Below are positions 56,984 to 64,000 of a stretch of DNA of 64,000 nt, in pieces. The DNA is from Paracoccus indicus (lineage in GTDB: Bacteria; Pseudomonadota; Alphaproteobacteria; Rhodobacterales; Rhodobacteraceae), in assembly GCF_003056335.1 (NCBI RefSeq), contig NZ_PYWA01000005.1, forward strand, positions 1 to 64,000, given 5' to 3'. How positions within the stretch are numbered: position 1 is the stretch's first letter; every line of letters begins with the position of its first letter. The notes below the pieces were generated by a model that saw only the letters and a program-made list of their open reading frames with translations, was not told the origin of the DNA and searched no databases. The translations under genes and the position numbers were made by a program.

Positions 56984-58246
56984 TCAGCCCTCCTCGCGAC
57001 GGGGGGGATCGTCGCGCAAGGGAGGCATGGCATCGGCGCGGTGCAGCAGATCCTGTGCGGCAAGGGCGGCGCGCAGCTCTCCGACGGTCATGCGGTCGTC
57101 GCTGTGACCCTCGCCCCGGCCCGAGCGGATGGCGGCCTGCACGACCATGATGATGAAAACCAGCACCGCGGGCAGCAGGTCAATGGAAATCGCCCCCGCC
57201 CAAGCCGGAACGAAGTTCCCCGCATAGGCGATGACCGCATCGGCGGCCGACATGGGGGTATAGAGCGCCTCGTCCGGGGCGGGCAGCGCGATGACCGCGC
57301 CCGCCGCATCGTTCAGTGTCTGCGCCCGCTGCGACACCAGGGTCAGGACCGAATTGATGGTGCTGGACTGCCCTGCCCGCATCTCGGCGGTCGAGCCGTC
57401 CAGTTCCGGCAGCACGACCGCATCGGCCAGATCCTGCGCCGCCCGCGACACGAGGGGCGCGGGGTTCAGCTGGCGCAGCTGAGTGATCATCCCCGCCAGT
57501 TCGACCGCATCTTCGGAAAAACGGACGGTGCGATCCTCCAGCGGGCCAGGCTCGACCGAGATGCCACGCATCTGGGACAGGATCGTGTTGCCTTGGCTGA
57601 AGGTGGTCTCGATGGGGTCGGCGGCCTGATCCAGCTGGGCTTCCAGCGCCTGCAGTTCGGCGCTTTTCTGGGTCAGGACGCGAAAGACCGCGCCGCGCCC
57701 CGAAAAGCCCGACAGGGTGCCGCCGGCTTCCTGCTCGGACAGATCCTGGAAGGATTGCCGTACGCGGGCCACGTCGCGGGCCAGCGATTGCCCCGCGACC
57801 GCGTTGGCATGCGCGCGCTCCAGCGAGGTCTGATAGTGCTGCACGGTGGTCGCCATATGCGTCTCGACCGCCGCGCCGCCTGCCAAGGCCGCTGCGTTCA
57901 GCCAGGATGACATGGCCACGATGGCGACCGATCCAAGCGCCATCGTCAGAAGCAGCCCCACGCGCGATGCCGCCGAACGCACCGTGGGCAGCAGGCGCAG
58001 CAGATAGGACCAGAAGACGAAGATCCCCACCGAGACCGCGATGGAATAGGCCAGCGCCGCAAAGGTCGTCCACATGCCCGGATCGTCCAGCAGCGTGCGC
58101 ACCCCCAGGTAGGTGTAGATGCCCGAGGCCGCCGAAAGCACCCCAAGCGCCGTCGAGGTAAAGCTGTCCAGCCAGTCCAGATGGCGCTCCAGCTCTCGGG
58201 CATAGCGGTCACCGGCGCGATCAGGGGAAGGGCTTGGGGTTGGCAT
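56984..58246 (-). CDS. Four-TM membrane protein with extracytoplasmic helical domain
   Basis: I do not recognise the family. The 420-residue protein has three N-terminal TM helices (about 28-48, 57-86, 94-121), a long helical, Ala/Gln-rich domain (125-350, probably coiled coil, with SLERAHANAVAGQSLARDVARV and ELQALEAQLDQAADPIE) and one C-terminal TM (about 355-380, IDLLPAVLVFIIMVVQAAI). A charged cytosolic tail with RMTVGELRAALAAQDLLH follows. It precedes the ClpP-fold gene by 7 bases, so the two proteins probably work together at the membrane. Confidence 0.68.
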   Translation of the reverse strand: MPTPSPSPDRAGDRYARELERHLDWLDSFTSTALGVLSAASGIYTYLGVRTLLDDPGMWTTFAALAYSIAVSVGIFVFWSYLLRLLPTVRSAASRVGLLLTMALGSVAIVAMSSWLNAAALAGGAAVETHMATTVQHYQTSLERAHANAVAGQSLARDVARVRQSFQDLSEQEAGGTLSGFSGRGAVFRVLTQKSAELQALEAQLDQAADPIETTFSQGNTILSQMRGISVEPGPLEDRTVRFSEDAVELAGMITQLRQLNPAPLVSRAAQDLADAVVLPELDGSTAEMRAGQSSTINSVLTLVSQRAQTLNDAAGAVIALPAPDEALYTPMSAADAVIAYAGNFVPAWAGAISIDLLPAVLVFIIMVVQAAIRSGRGEGHSDDRMTVGELRAALAAQDLLHRADAMPPLRDDPPRREEG

Positions 58247-58326
58247 GCGCGCTCCGATGCTGGGGGTTCCGTGCCAGTTAAGCGAAATGCGGGCGATCTC
58301 TCAGCCCCCCGTCGCTCACTTCTGCG

Positions 58327-59112
58327 TCAGACGGCCTGATCGCGGGCGCAAATCGTCACGCCCTCCAGGATCACCTGATCGCCACCGGGGCGCGTCAGTC
58401 CAAGGCGTTCCCGGTCCAGAACCCGTATGGTGCCACGCTGCATGGCGACCACACCCTCGGCCCGCAGTTGCGCCAACGTGCGGTTCACGGTCTGGCGCGA
58501 ACAGCCCGCAAAGCCCGCCAGTTCGTTCTGGCTGATCTGGACGGTGGGGCTCTGGTCGCTGGTCATGCCCAGCAGGTGGATGCGGACGCGATCCTCGGCG
58601 GCATAGAACATCGCCACGGATTGCTGTCGGTTGTCGCGGGTCAGACGGTCGTGGAAGATGCCCGCGAAATTGGAGAGGATCAGGTCGGCCGGCATGTGCT
58701 TCAGCACCAGCGCCGCATCGAACAGCATCACGGTCGTGTCGGGCAGGGTCGTACAGGTCGCGGCGCAGGTCAGGCCCGAAAACTGCTCGACCTCGCCCAG
58801 GACCTCTCCGACGCGGGCCAGATGGGCAAGAATGCGGTTGCCGTTGACGTCGATGAAGCTGACCTCGATGCGACCGCGCAGGATCAAATAGCCCCATCTT
58901 GCAGGTTCACCCTGCCTCAGGATCTCGGTCGGACGCGGAAGATGCTGGATCACGGTTTCAGACATCAGCAGCGCCATCTGCTGACGCGTCAGCCCCTTGA
59001 ACAGGGCCAGAGGCGCATCGTCGAAATGATCCAGCCAGGCAGATGTATCGTGAGTGCGCCGCCCGACCGGGACGGGCGACGCCAAATCATGATGTTTGAC
59101 CGCCTCGCGCAC
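58327..59112 (-). CDS. Crp/Fnr family transcriptional regulator
   Basis: A 261-residue protein with an N-terminal cNMP-binding-like domain (about 20-140, GEPARWGYLILRGRIEVSF, then HLARVGEVLGEVEQFSG), a dimer helix and a C-terminal HTH (ISQNELAGFAGCSRQTVNRTLAQL). No N-terminal Fnr-type Cys cluster, so it is not an oxygen-sensing Fnr; effector unknown. Start assigned to GTG 59112, which has GGGGAC upstream and a TATAAT -10 about 35 bases before it. Divergent from the siderophore operon, making it a candidate regulator, though the gap is over 700 bases. Confidence 0.82.
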   Translation of the reverse strand: MREAVKHHDLASPVPVGRRTHDTSAWLDHFDDAPLALFKGLTRQQMALLMSETVIQHLPRPTEILRQGEPARWGYLILRGRIEVSFIDVNGNRILAHLARVGEVLGEVEQFSGLTCAATCTTLPDTTVMLFDAALVLKHMPADLILSNFAGIFHDRLTRDNRQQSVAMFYAAEDRVRIHLLGMTSDQSPTVQISQNELAGFAGCSRQTVNRTLAQLRAEGVVAMQRGTIRVLDRERLGLTRPGGDQVILEGVTICARDQAV

Positions 59113-59145
59113 GCGTGGTCCCCTGTCTACAACCTTGCTGGAACG

Positions 59146-59175
59146 ATTATAGCCCCGATGCCTGCCTGGATTGCA
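59146..59175 (-). promoter_or_regulatory. Candidate promoter of the Crp/Fnr gene
   Basis: On the minus strand, TATAAT occupies 59151-59146, with TTGCAA about 19 bases further upstream. The -10 is perfect; the spacing is somewhat long. It lies 34 bases upstream of the GTG start at 59112 and supports that start. Confidence 0.5.
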
Positions 59176-59799
59176 AGCTGTTGCCACAACGTTCCAACCG
59201 ACAGGCGGTCAAACCACGCACCGATCGAGGCCAAAAACAGGTACGGGAGACAAATCGCAAACGTCCCGATCGGTGCTATACCCTTGTATAGCGACACTAT
59301 CCCCATGAATGTCGGCTACGCGACATTCCGCCGAGAATATGTACAAATGGTTAACCAAATATTGCCGCTTTTGCCCGGACTGGCCGGATAAAAGGCAAGA
59401 TCCTTGCGAATCGGCGCGGTATGAACCCACTTGGTAGCATTTTTAATGGCATGCACCAAGCGCGATGATCTGGAAAAGCAGTGATAGCGGACAGCTGTTC
59501 CCTCGTCGTCATCAGACTTCGTAAAATCGTGGTCACCCGTCTGGCCTGCGGGCAAGCGTTGGGCATCGAGATCCTGGGATCGATGTATCAGGGTTCACAA
59601 GATCCGCCTTTTTGAACAGGCTGTTCCCGGCCGCGATCCTTATTGTGGGTCGCGAGGGACAGCTGGGCTGAACCCCTGACGATCGGGAACGACCGCCGAA
59701 GCTAGTGGTGAAGATCGATGCAATTTCTGCGACTCCCATCAGGCATCTGATCCATCCAGCCCTACCTGTTCTGACACATTGCCCTTTTCTCGTCCGGGT
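59176..59799. other. Long intergenic region between the Crp/Fnr gene and the NIS siderophore operon
   Basis: About 620 bases with no gene I can support; the short minus-strand frames lack ribosome-binding sites or family features. It contains two perfect palindromes 14 bases apart: GCTATA-N6-TATAGC at 59275-59292 and GAATGTCG-N6-CGACATTC at 59307-59328. Both could be operator sites or hairpins. The rest is AT-richer than the flanks. Confidence 0.5.
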
Positions 59800-59821
59800 T
59801 TTAGTTGACTATAATACTAAA
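59800..59821 (+). promoter_or_regulatory. Palindromic operator over the -10 of the siderophore operon
   Basis: Perfect inverted repeat TTTAGT (59800-59805) - N10 - ACTAAA (59816-59821). The N10 contains TATAAT at 59810-59815, a perfect -10 element. A repressor bound here would block transcription directly, the layout expected for an iron-responsive operator in front of siderophore genes. The regulator (Fur/Mur, Irr, RirA or IscR type) cannot be told by eye. No good -35 is seen. Confidence 0.6.
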
Positions 59822-59860
59822 GAATATTACCCCGCCCTCAAGCCAGCACCAGCCAGCCTC

Positions 59861-61528
59861 ATGACGTCACTGCGGCACGCGCCGCACGAAACCGCCGAGG
59901 CTGAGATGCTGCATTCCGATCCCTGCGACCATGACGATCCCGAACGATTGGCCGATCTGGCCAGCCTGCGCGCCTTGCTGATCTGCGCAATCCGGGAATT
60001 GGGTGTGGACCCCGATGACATTGCCACCCCGCAGGGCCGACTGCAGATCCGCCAGCAACGCCACATGACGACCGGACTGGGCCGCCTGCAGTCGCTGACG
60101 CTGTATGGCTCGGCGGGTGCACGCGCCATTGATGCGGGTGATGCGCTGTCGCTGATGCTGGACTGGCTGGCCAAAACCCATGGCAGGGCTGCCAAACAGC
60201 TGATCGCGCGCATCATCAACAGCCGCGACCGGATTGCCGCGATGCTGCCCGCTCGCATGGCGGACCCGCAGGCCGCGTCCGACTTCCTGACGGCAGAGCA
60301 GGCGCTGATCTTCGGCCATTGGATGCACCCATGCCCCAAGGCCCTGACCGGCATGACCCCGCCCGAGGATCGCGCCATGACCCCCGACTGGCATGGTCAG
60401 TTTCGGCTGCATGCGCTTTCGGTCCGCTCCGATCTGATCGAGGCGACCGATCCCGACATTGCCCGTGATCTGCCCGGCATGCCGGCAGCGGCCGATCCCG
60501 GGCGGATCATCCTGCCGGCGCATCCGCTGACTTGGGACCGGGCGCGGAAGGACCCGCAGATCGCCGCGCTGCTGGCGCAAGGCGACATCCTCGACCTTGG
60601 GCCGATGGGGGATGGCTGGTGGGCGACCTCCTCGGTCAGGACGCTGTGGCGCGGGGATTGCCGCTGGCAGGTCAAGGTCTCGCTGCCGGTTACGATCACC
60701 AATTCGCAACGGGTGAACAAACGCCACGAGCTGCTGGCGGGCGCTGCGATGTCGCGGCGCATCGCGGCGCTGATGTCGCGCTTTGGTCCCATGCGGCTGA
60801 TCGGCGATCCGCATTGGATGACCCTGCGCCTGCCGGGCCGTCCCGAATCCGGGCTGGAGGTGATCTTCCGCGACAACCCTTGGCAGGGCGGCCAAGTTCT
60901 GCAGGTCGCGGGGCTGGTGGCCGAGCCTCTGCCCGGGCGGGCATCGCTGCTGGCGCAGGTGACGGCGGGCCATGACGCGGGGCGCTGGTTCGACGCCTAT
61001 CTGGCCTGCGCGGTCGCGCCCCTGGTCCGCATGTACGACGCCACCGGCATCGCCGTCGAGGCGCATCAGCAGAACGCCCTGCTGGACCTGTCCCACGGGC
61101 TGCCACGCCGCTGCGACATCCGCGACAACCAGGGCTTCTACGTGGCCGAGCCGATGGCCGACGACGAACTGCGCGCCATTCCTCAGCTGGTCTATCCCCG
61201 GTCCGAGGCCGAGGATGCGCTTGGCTATACCCTGATCGTCAACCAGGTCTTCGGCGTCATCCACCGCATGGCACTGGACGGCATCATGTCCGAGGCCGAG
61301 GCCCTTCACCGGCTGGCCGTACATCTGCGGGGACTGTGCGATCTGCCGGGGCATGGCGGACGGCTGGCAGGGCGCTGGCTGTCGGATGCCACGCTACCCG
61401 CCAAGGGCAACATGCTAACCCAGCTTGGCGGCACGGACGAGCTGCTGATCCCGGGCGAGCGTGCGCCGATGATCCGCGTGCCGAACCCTCTGCCTCATCA
61501 CGCGGGGGTGCTTGCCGATGTCGCCTGA
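59861..61528 (+). CDS. IucA/IucC family siderophore (NIS) synthetase
   Basis: ATP-dependent ligase joining a carboxylic acid such as citrate to an amine or alcohol in siderophore assembly. About 555 residues from ATG 59861; ATG 59906, preceded by GAGG, is an alternative. Motifs: ILPAHPLTWDRA (nucleotide-site HP), WWATSSVRTLWR, KVSLPVTITNSQRVNKRHEL and, in the FhuF-like C-terminal part, AVEAHQQNALLDLSHG. The palindrome over the -10 lies about 40 bases upstream. Its last 11 bases overlap the next NIS gene. AsbA-like by operon position; exact substrate not determinable. Confidence 0.87.
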   Translation: MTSLRHAPHETAEAEMLHSDPCDHDDPERLADLASLRALLICAIRELGVDPDDIATPQGRLQIRQQRHMTTGLGRLQSLTLYGSAGARAIDAGDALSLMLDWLAKTHGRAAKQLIARIINSRDRIAAMLPARMADPQAASDFLTAEQALIFGHWMHPCPKALTGMTPPEDRAMTPDWHGQFRLHALSVRSDLIEATDPDIARDLPGMPAAADPGRIILPAHPLTWDRARKDPQIAALLAQGDILDLGPMGDGWWATSSVRTLWRGDCRWQVKVSLPVTITNSQRVNKRHELLAGAAMSRRIAALMSRFGPMRLIGDPHWMTLRLPGRPESGLEVIFRDNPWQGGQVLQVAGLVAEPLPGRASLLAQVTAGHDAGRWFDAYLACAVAPLVRMYDATGIAVEAHQQNALLDLSHGLPRRCDIRDNQGFYVAEPMADDELRAIPQLVYPRSEAEDALGYTLIVNQVFGVIHRMALDGIMSEAEALHRLAVHLRGLCDLPGHGGRLAGRWLSDATLPAKGNMLTQLGGTDELLIPGERAPMIRVPNPLPHHAGVLADVA

Positions 61529-64000
61529 AGCCCGCACCCTGCGCCAGACCGTCGAGGCCTTGGCCTTCGAGGGCATCCTGACGCCCCACCCCGGCGGTTG
61601 GACCCTTGGCCGGTTGCCGATCCTTGCGCCCCATCGGGTGCAGATGACGGGCCGCGTCAGACTGCTGGCGGATCCGCTGGACGGTCGGGGGCTCCCGCTG
61701 ACGCTGGACTATCTGGAACAGGCGCTGCGGCAGGCGGGCCATGATCCGGCGGCGCTGCTGAACGCCGCCCGGCGCAGTGCGCATTTCCTGACCGCCGCAG
61801 GAGCCCTGCCCAAGGGTCGCACGGACCTGCGCGCCCTGTCGCTGGAGGCTGCACTGTCCGAAGGCCACCCCTATCACCCCGGCTTCAAGGCCCGCATCGG
61901 GTTCTCGGACGCTGACAACACGGCCTATGCGCCCGAGTTCGGCGCGGTGATCCGCCCGCTGTGGCTGGGGGTCGATCCCGCCCTGATCACCCGAAGCGGC
62001 TCCGATATCGCCGCTGGTTTCGCCCCGGAAGGTGCGATGCCCGTCCACCCTTGGCAATGGGCGCGGCTGCGCGACGATCCTCAGGTCCGGCAATGGCTGG
62101 ATCAGGGCCGCATCCGGGTGCTGGACCACCACGGCCCCGACATGCAGGCCACGGCATCACTGCGCACGCTGGCCGACCGTGACGGCGGCGACCACCTGAA
62201 ACTGGCGCTTGGGGTCGGGGTCACATCCTCGGTCCGCGATCTGGTGCCTTGGTCGGTGGGCGTCGCGCCCGCGATCTCGGGGTGGCTGATGCGGGTGGTG
62301 GAAAGCGACCCGGCGCTGGCGGATCTGACCATCCTGCCCGAACATGGCGCGGCCATCGTGGGGCGTGACGTGATCGGCGGGCGTCTTGCCGCCATCCGCC
62401 GCAGCCCGCCGCCCGAAGATGCCGTGCCACTGTCGATGCTGTCGCTGCGCGACCCCGATGGCCGCGCGGTCATAGCGCCTTGGCTGGAACGCCACGAAGC
62501 GCGGGCCTGGGTCGCGCAGCTGCTGGCCGTTCTGCGCCCCCTTTGGCACCTGATGACCCATCACGGCATCGCGCTGGAGGCGCATGGCCAGAACATGCTG
62601 ATCCGGCAGGACGACGGCTGGCCCACGGGCCTCGTCGCCCGCGATTTCAGCGAAAGCCTAGAATACGTCCCGCATCTGCTGGCCCGCCCCGACCTGATGC
62701 CGGATCTTGCCGCGATCGAGCCTGCGATGGCCGACGCCCCTGACGGCACCTATCACCGCATGGGCGCTGCCACCGATCTGCGCGATCTGGTGATGGATTG
62801 CCTCGTCACGCATGTGCTGTCCGATCTGTCGGACCTGCTGCACCGCGACGGCACCCTGCCCGAGGCCGACTTCTGGGCCATGGCACGCCTCGTCCTGCGC
62901 CCTGCGCCGGGCTTTGGCACCGACGATCACACCTATCCCGCCGAAAGCCTTGCCGCGCGCCTGCTGGGCGTGACGGCGACCCACCCTGCCCCCAACCCGC
63001 TGAGGACTGCTGAACCGATGGCCGATCTCTTTTACCTGGACGACCGACCTGTGGACCCGAAGGATCCCGCCCTGCCCGATCTGATGCAGGGCCGCGACCC
63101 CGAACGCAGCCGGATCGCGCTGCATATGTCGAACAAGGCCACATGCCTGTCGCACATCCTGCGGCTGCGGGATGCCGGGGCATCCTGCTATCCGGTCCAC
63201 CCCGAGACGCCCGCCGAACAGGCCCGCCAGCTGGCATTGCGGGCGGGCTGCAATGCCATCGCCGATGATGCGGGCATCTCCGATCTGGGGCAGGATGCGC
63301 CCCATGTTCCCGGTGGCGTCCTGATCCAGACCAGCAGCGGCACCACCGGCACCCCCAAGGTCATCGCTCGCAGCTGGGCCGCCATCCGCACCGAGATCGA
63401 GGCCTATATCGCCGCCTTCCCGCAGGCCGCCGACATGACGCCGGTCATCGCCGCGCCGATAACCCATTCCTATGGGCTGATCGCGGGGGTAATGGTGGCG
63501 CAGGCCCGCGGGCATCGGCCCGTGGTTCTGGACAGCGCCAACCCCAAGGCCATCCTGCGCCACCTGAAAGCGGTGGACCGCCCCCTGCTCTATGCCGCGC
63601 CGCCGCTGCTGCACATCCTGTCGCGCTTTGCGGGCAAGGGCGGGCTGCATGCAGTCATGTCCTCGGGGACGGTGTTGCCGCAGGGGTGGTTCGACGACAT
63701 CAAGAACGCCTGCGGCCACCTGTTCCAGCAATACGGCTGCTCCGAGGCAGGCTGCGTCGCCATCGCCGCCGCCCCCGTCAGCCCGCAGGACATGGGCCAC
63801 CCTTTGCCGCATGTGCGGATCACGGCGGGGCAGGACAGCCCCGGTCCGGTGGTCATCGAAGGCACGGGCGATGACATCGCCACCGGCGATCTGGGCATCA
63901 TCGACGACCGTGGCCACCTGATCTATGCGGGCCGCGCCGCCGAGGTGATCGACGTGGCGGGCGTCAACGTCTATCCCGACCAGATCGAGGCCGCCGCCAT
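61518..64000 (+). CDS. NIS synthetase fused to AMP-binding adenylation domain (partial, runs off window)
   Basis: One frame stays open from ATG 61518 to the window end (827 codons). Residues 1 to about 500 are a second IucA/IucC synthetase: MPVHPWQWARL, ATASLRTLAD, LKLALGVGVTSSVRDLV, EAHGQNMLIRQDDGW. Without a stop the frame passes RTAEP and an internal ATG at 63018 into an AMP-binding domain: VLIQTSSGTTGTPKVIARSW, SSGTVLPQGW, LFQQYGCSEAG, ATGDLGIIDDRGHLIYAGR. In petrobactin clusters these activities are separate (AsbB, AsbC), which suggests adenylation of an aryl acid such as 3,4-dihydroxybenzoate. The start overlaps the preceding gene. Confidence 0.82.
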   Translation, partial: MSPEARTLRQTVEALAFEGILTPHPGGWTLGRLPILAPHRVQMTGRVRLLADPLDGRGLPLTLDYLEQALRQAGHDPAALLNAARRSAHFLTAAGALPKGRTDLRALSLEAALSEGHPYHPGFKARIGFSDADNTAYAPEFGAVIRPLWLGVDPALITRSGSDIAAGFAPEGAMPVHPWQWARLRDDPQVRQWLDQGRIRVLDHHGPDMQATASLRTLADRDGGDHLKLALGVGVTSSVRDLVPWSVGVAPAISGWLMRVVESDPALADLTILPEHGAAIVGRDVIGGRLAAIRRSPPPEDAVPLSMLSLRDPDGRAVIAPWLERHEARAWVAQLLAVLRPLWHLMTHHGIALEAHGQNMLIRQDDGWPTGLVARDFSESLEYVPHLLARPDLMPDLAAIEPAMADAPDGTYHRMGAATDLRDLVMDCLVTHVLSDLSDLLHRDGTLPEADFWAMARLVLRPAPGFGTDDHTYPAESLAARLLGVTATHPAPNPLRTAEPMADLFYLDDRPVDPKDPALPDLMQGRDPERSRIALHMSNKATCLSHILRLRDAGASCYPVHPETPAEQARQLALRAGCNAIADDAGISDLGQDAPHVPGGVLIQTSSGTTGTPKVIARSWAAIRTEIEAYIAAFPQAADMTPVIAAPITHSYGLIAGVMVAQARGHRPVVLDSANPKAILRHLKAVDRPLLYAAPPLLHILSRFAGKGGLHAVMSSGTVLPQGWFDDIKNACGHLFQQYGCSEAGCVAIAAAPVSPQDMGHPLPHVRITAGQDSPGPVVIEGTGDDIATGDLGIIDDRGHLIYAGRAAEVIDVAGVNVYPDQIEAAA

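Noticed and set aside
59867..61354. 495-codon minus-strand frame opposite the first NIS synthetase
   Set aside because: Arg/Gln/His-rich antisense frame. The plus strand has all IucA/IucC motifs.
62658..63917. 419-codon minus-strand frame opposite the fusion gene
   Set aside because: Antisense of the adenylation domain, whose motifs are intact on the plus strand.
63018..64000. Separate acyl-adenylating gene starting at ATG 63018
   Set aside because: Possible in principle, but no stop codon precedes it in frame, so the simplest reading is one fused protein. An internal start cannot be excluded.

Overview
The window is about 64 kb of high-GC DNA with short intergenic gaps, many ATGA/TGATG start-stop overlaps and a strongly alphaproteobacterial gene set: DUF1489, DUF1150 and DUF6476 proteins, a NDUFAF7/MidA-type methyltransferase beside lgt, a single LolC/E-type permease, a fused Sat-CysC and an alphaproteobacterial RpoH. 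Together these point to a Rhodobacteraceae chromosome, most likely Paracoccus or a close relative. That genus call is an inference from gene content and order; no database search was run.

Layout. Positions 1-219 hold the truncated, broken end of an IS5-family element. 475-5872 carries type II NADH dehydrogenase, tRNA-Val and tRNA-Gly, a histidine phosphatase, DUF1489, trigger factor and selD. 5869-10943 has a PAP2 phosphatase, a lipoprotein cytochrome c, the LolD/LolC-E lipoprotein exporter, radA and cvpA. 11071-14823 is a purine block: purF converges on purE-purK-NUDIX, with a small DUF465 gene next to it. 15031-17911 has hsp20-DUF1150, a TolB-like propeller protein and an MFS exporter. 18021-22304 has sulfate activation (sat-cysC), trxB, an Lrp regulator and an NAD(P)-binding protein. 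22315-31134 is housekeeping: pgeF-midA-lgt, ubiK, rluD-type synthase, rpoH, nadK and glyA. 31196-39619 is a complete leucine/isovalerate catabolism (liu) operon on the minus strand, with an acyl-CoA synthetase and an LprI-like periplasmic protein inside it. 39791-41243 is cobC-cobD for cobalamin. 41240-49424 has a transglutaminase, an orphan PAS histidine kinase, an AGE-family isomerase, tex and a large SOS1-like Na+/H+ antiporter. 49621-54685 has an OYE alkene reductase, a small exported protein, glnA-glnB and the fused NAD(P)HX repair enzyme.

About 54.7-64 kb is accessory in character. It starts with a decayed acyltransferase gene and an AT-richer gap before tRNA-Leu. A two-gene operon follows, encoding a membrane-anchored ClpP-fold protein and a four-TM partner. 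Then comes a Crp/Fnr regulator divergent from a NIS (NRPS-independent) siderophore operon that runs off the right edge. Its second gene reads through without a stop from an IucA/IucC synthetase domain into an AMP-binding adenylation domain. I read this operon as a petrobactin-like (asbA / asbB-asbC) pathway with a natural AsbB-AsbC-type fusion. It is the most interesting object in the window.

The large antisense open frames (up to about 1,000 codons) are shadows of high-GC genes and are not reported as genes. I saw no CRISPR array, prophage, rRNA or obvious riboswitch.
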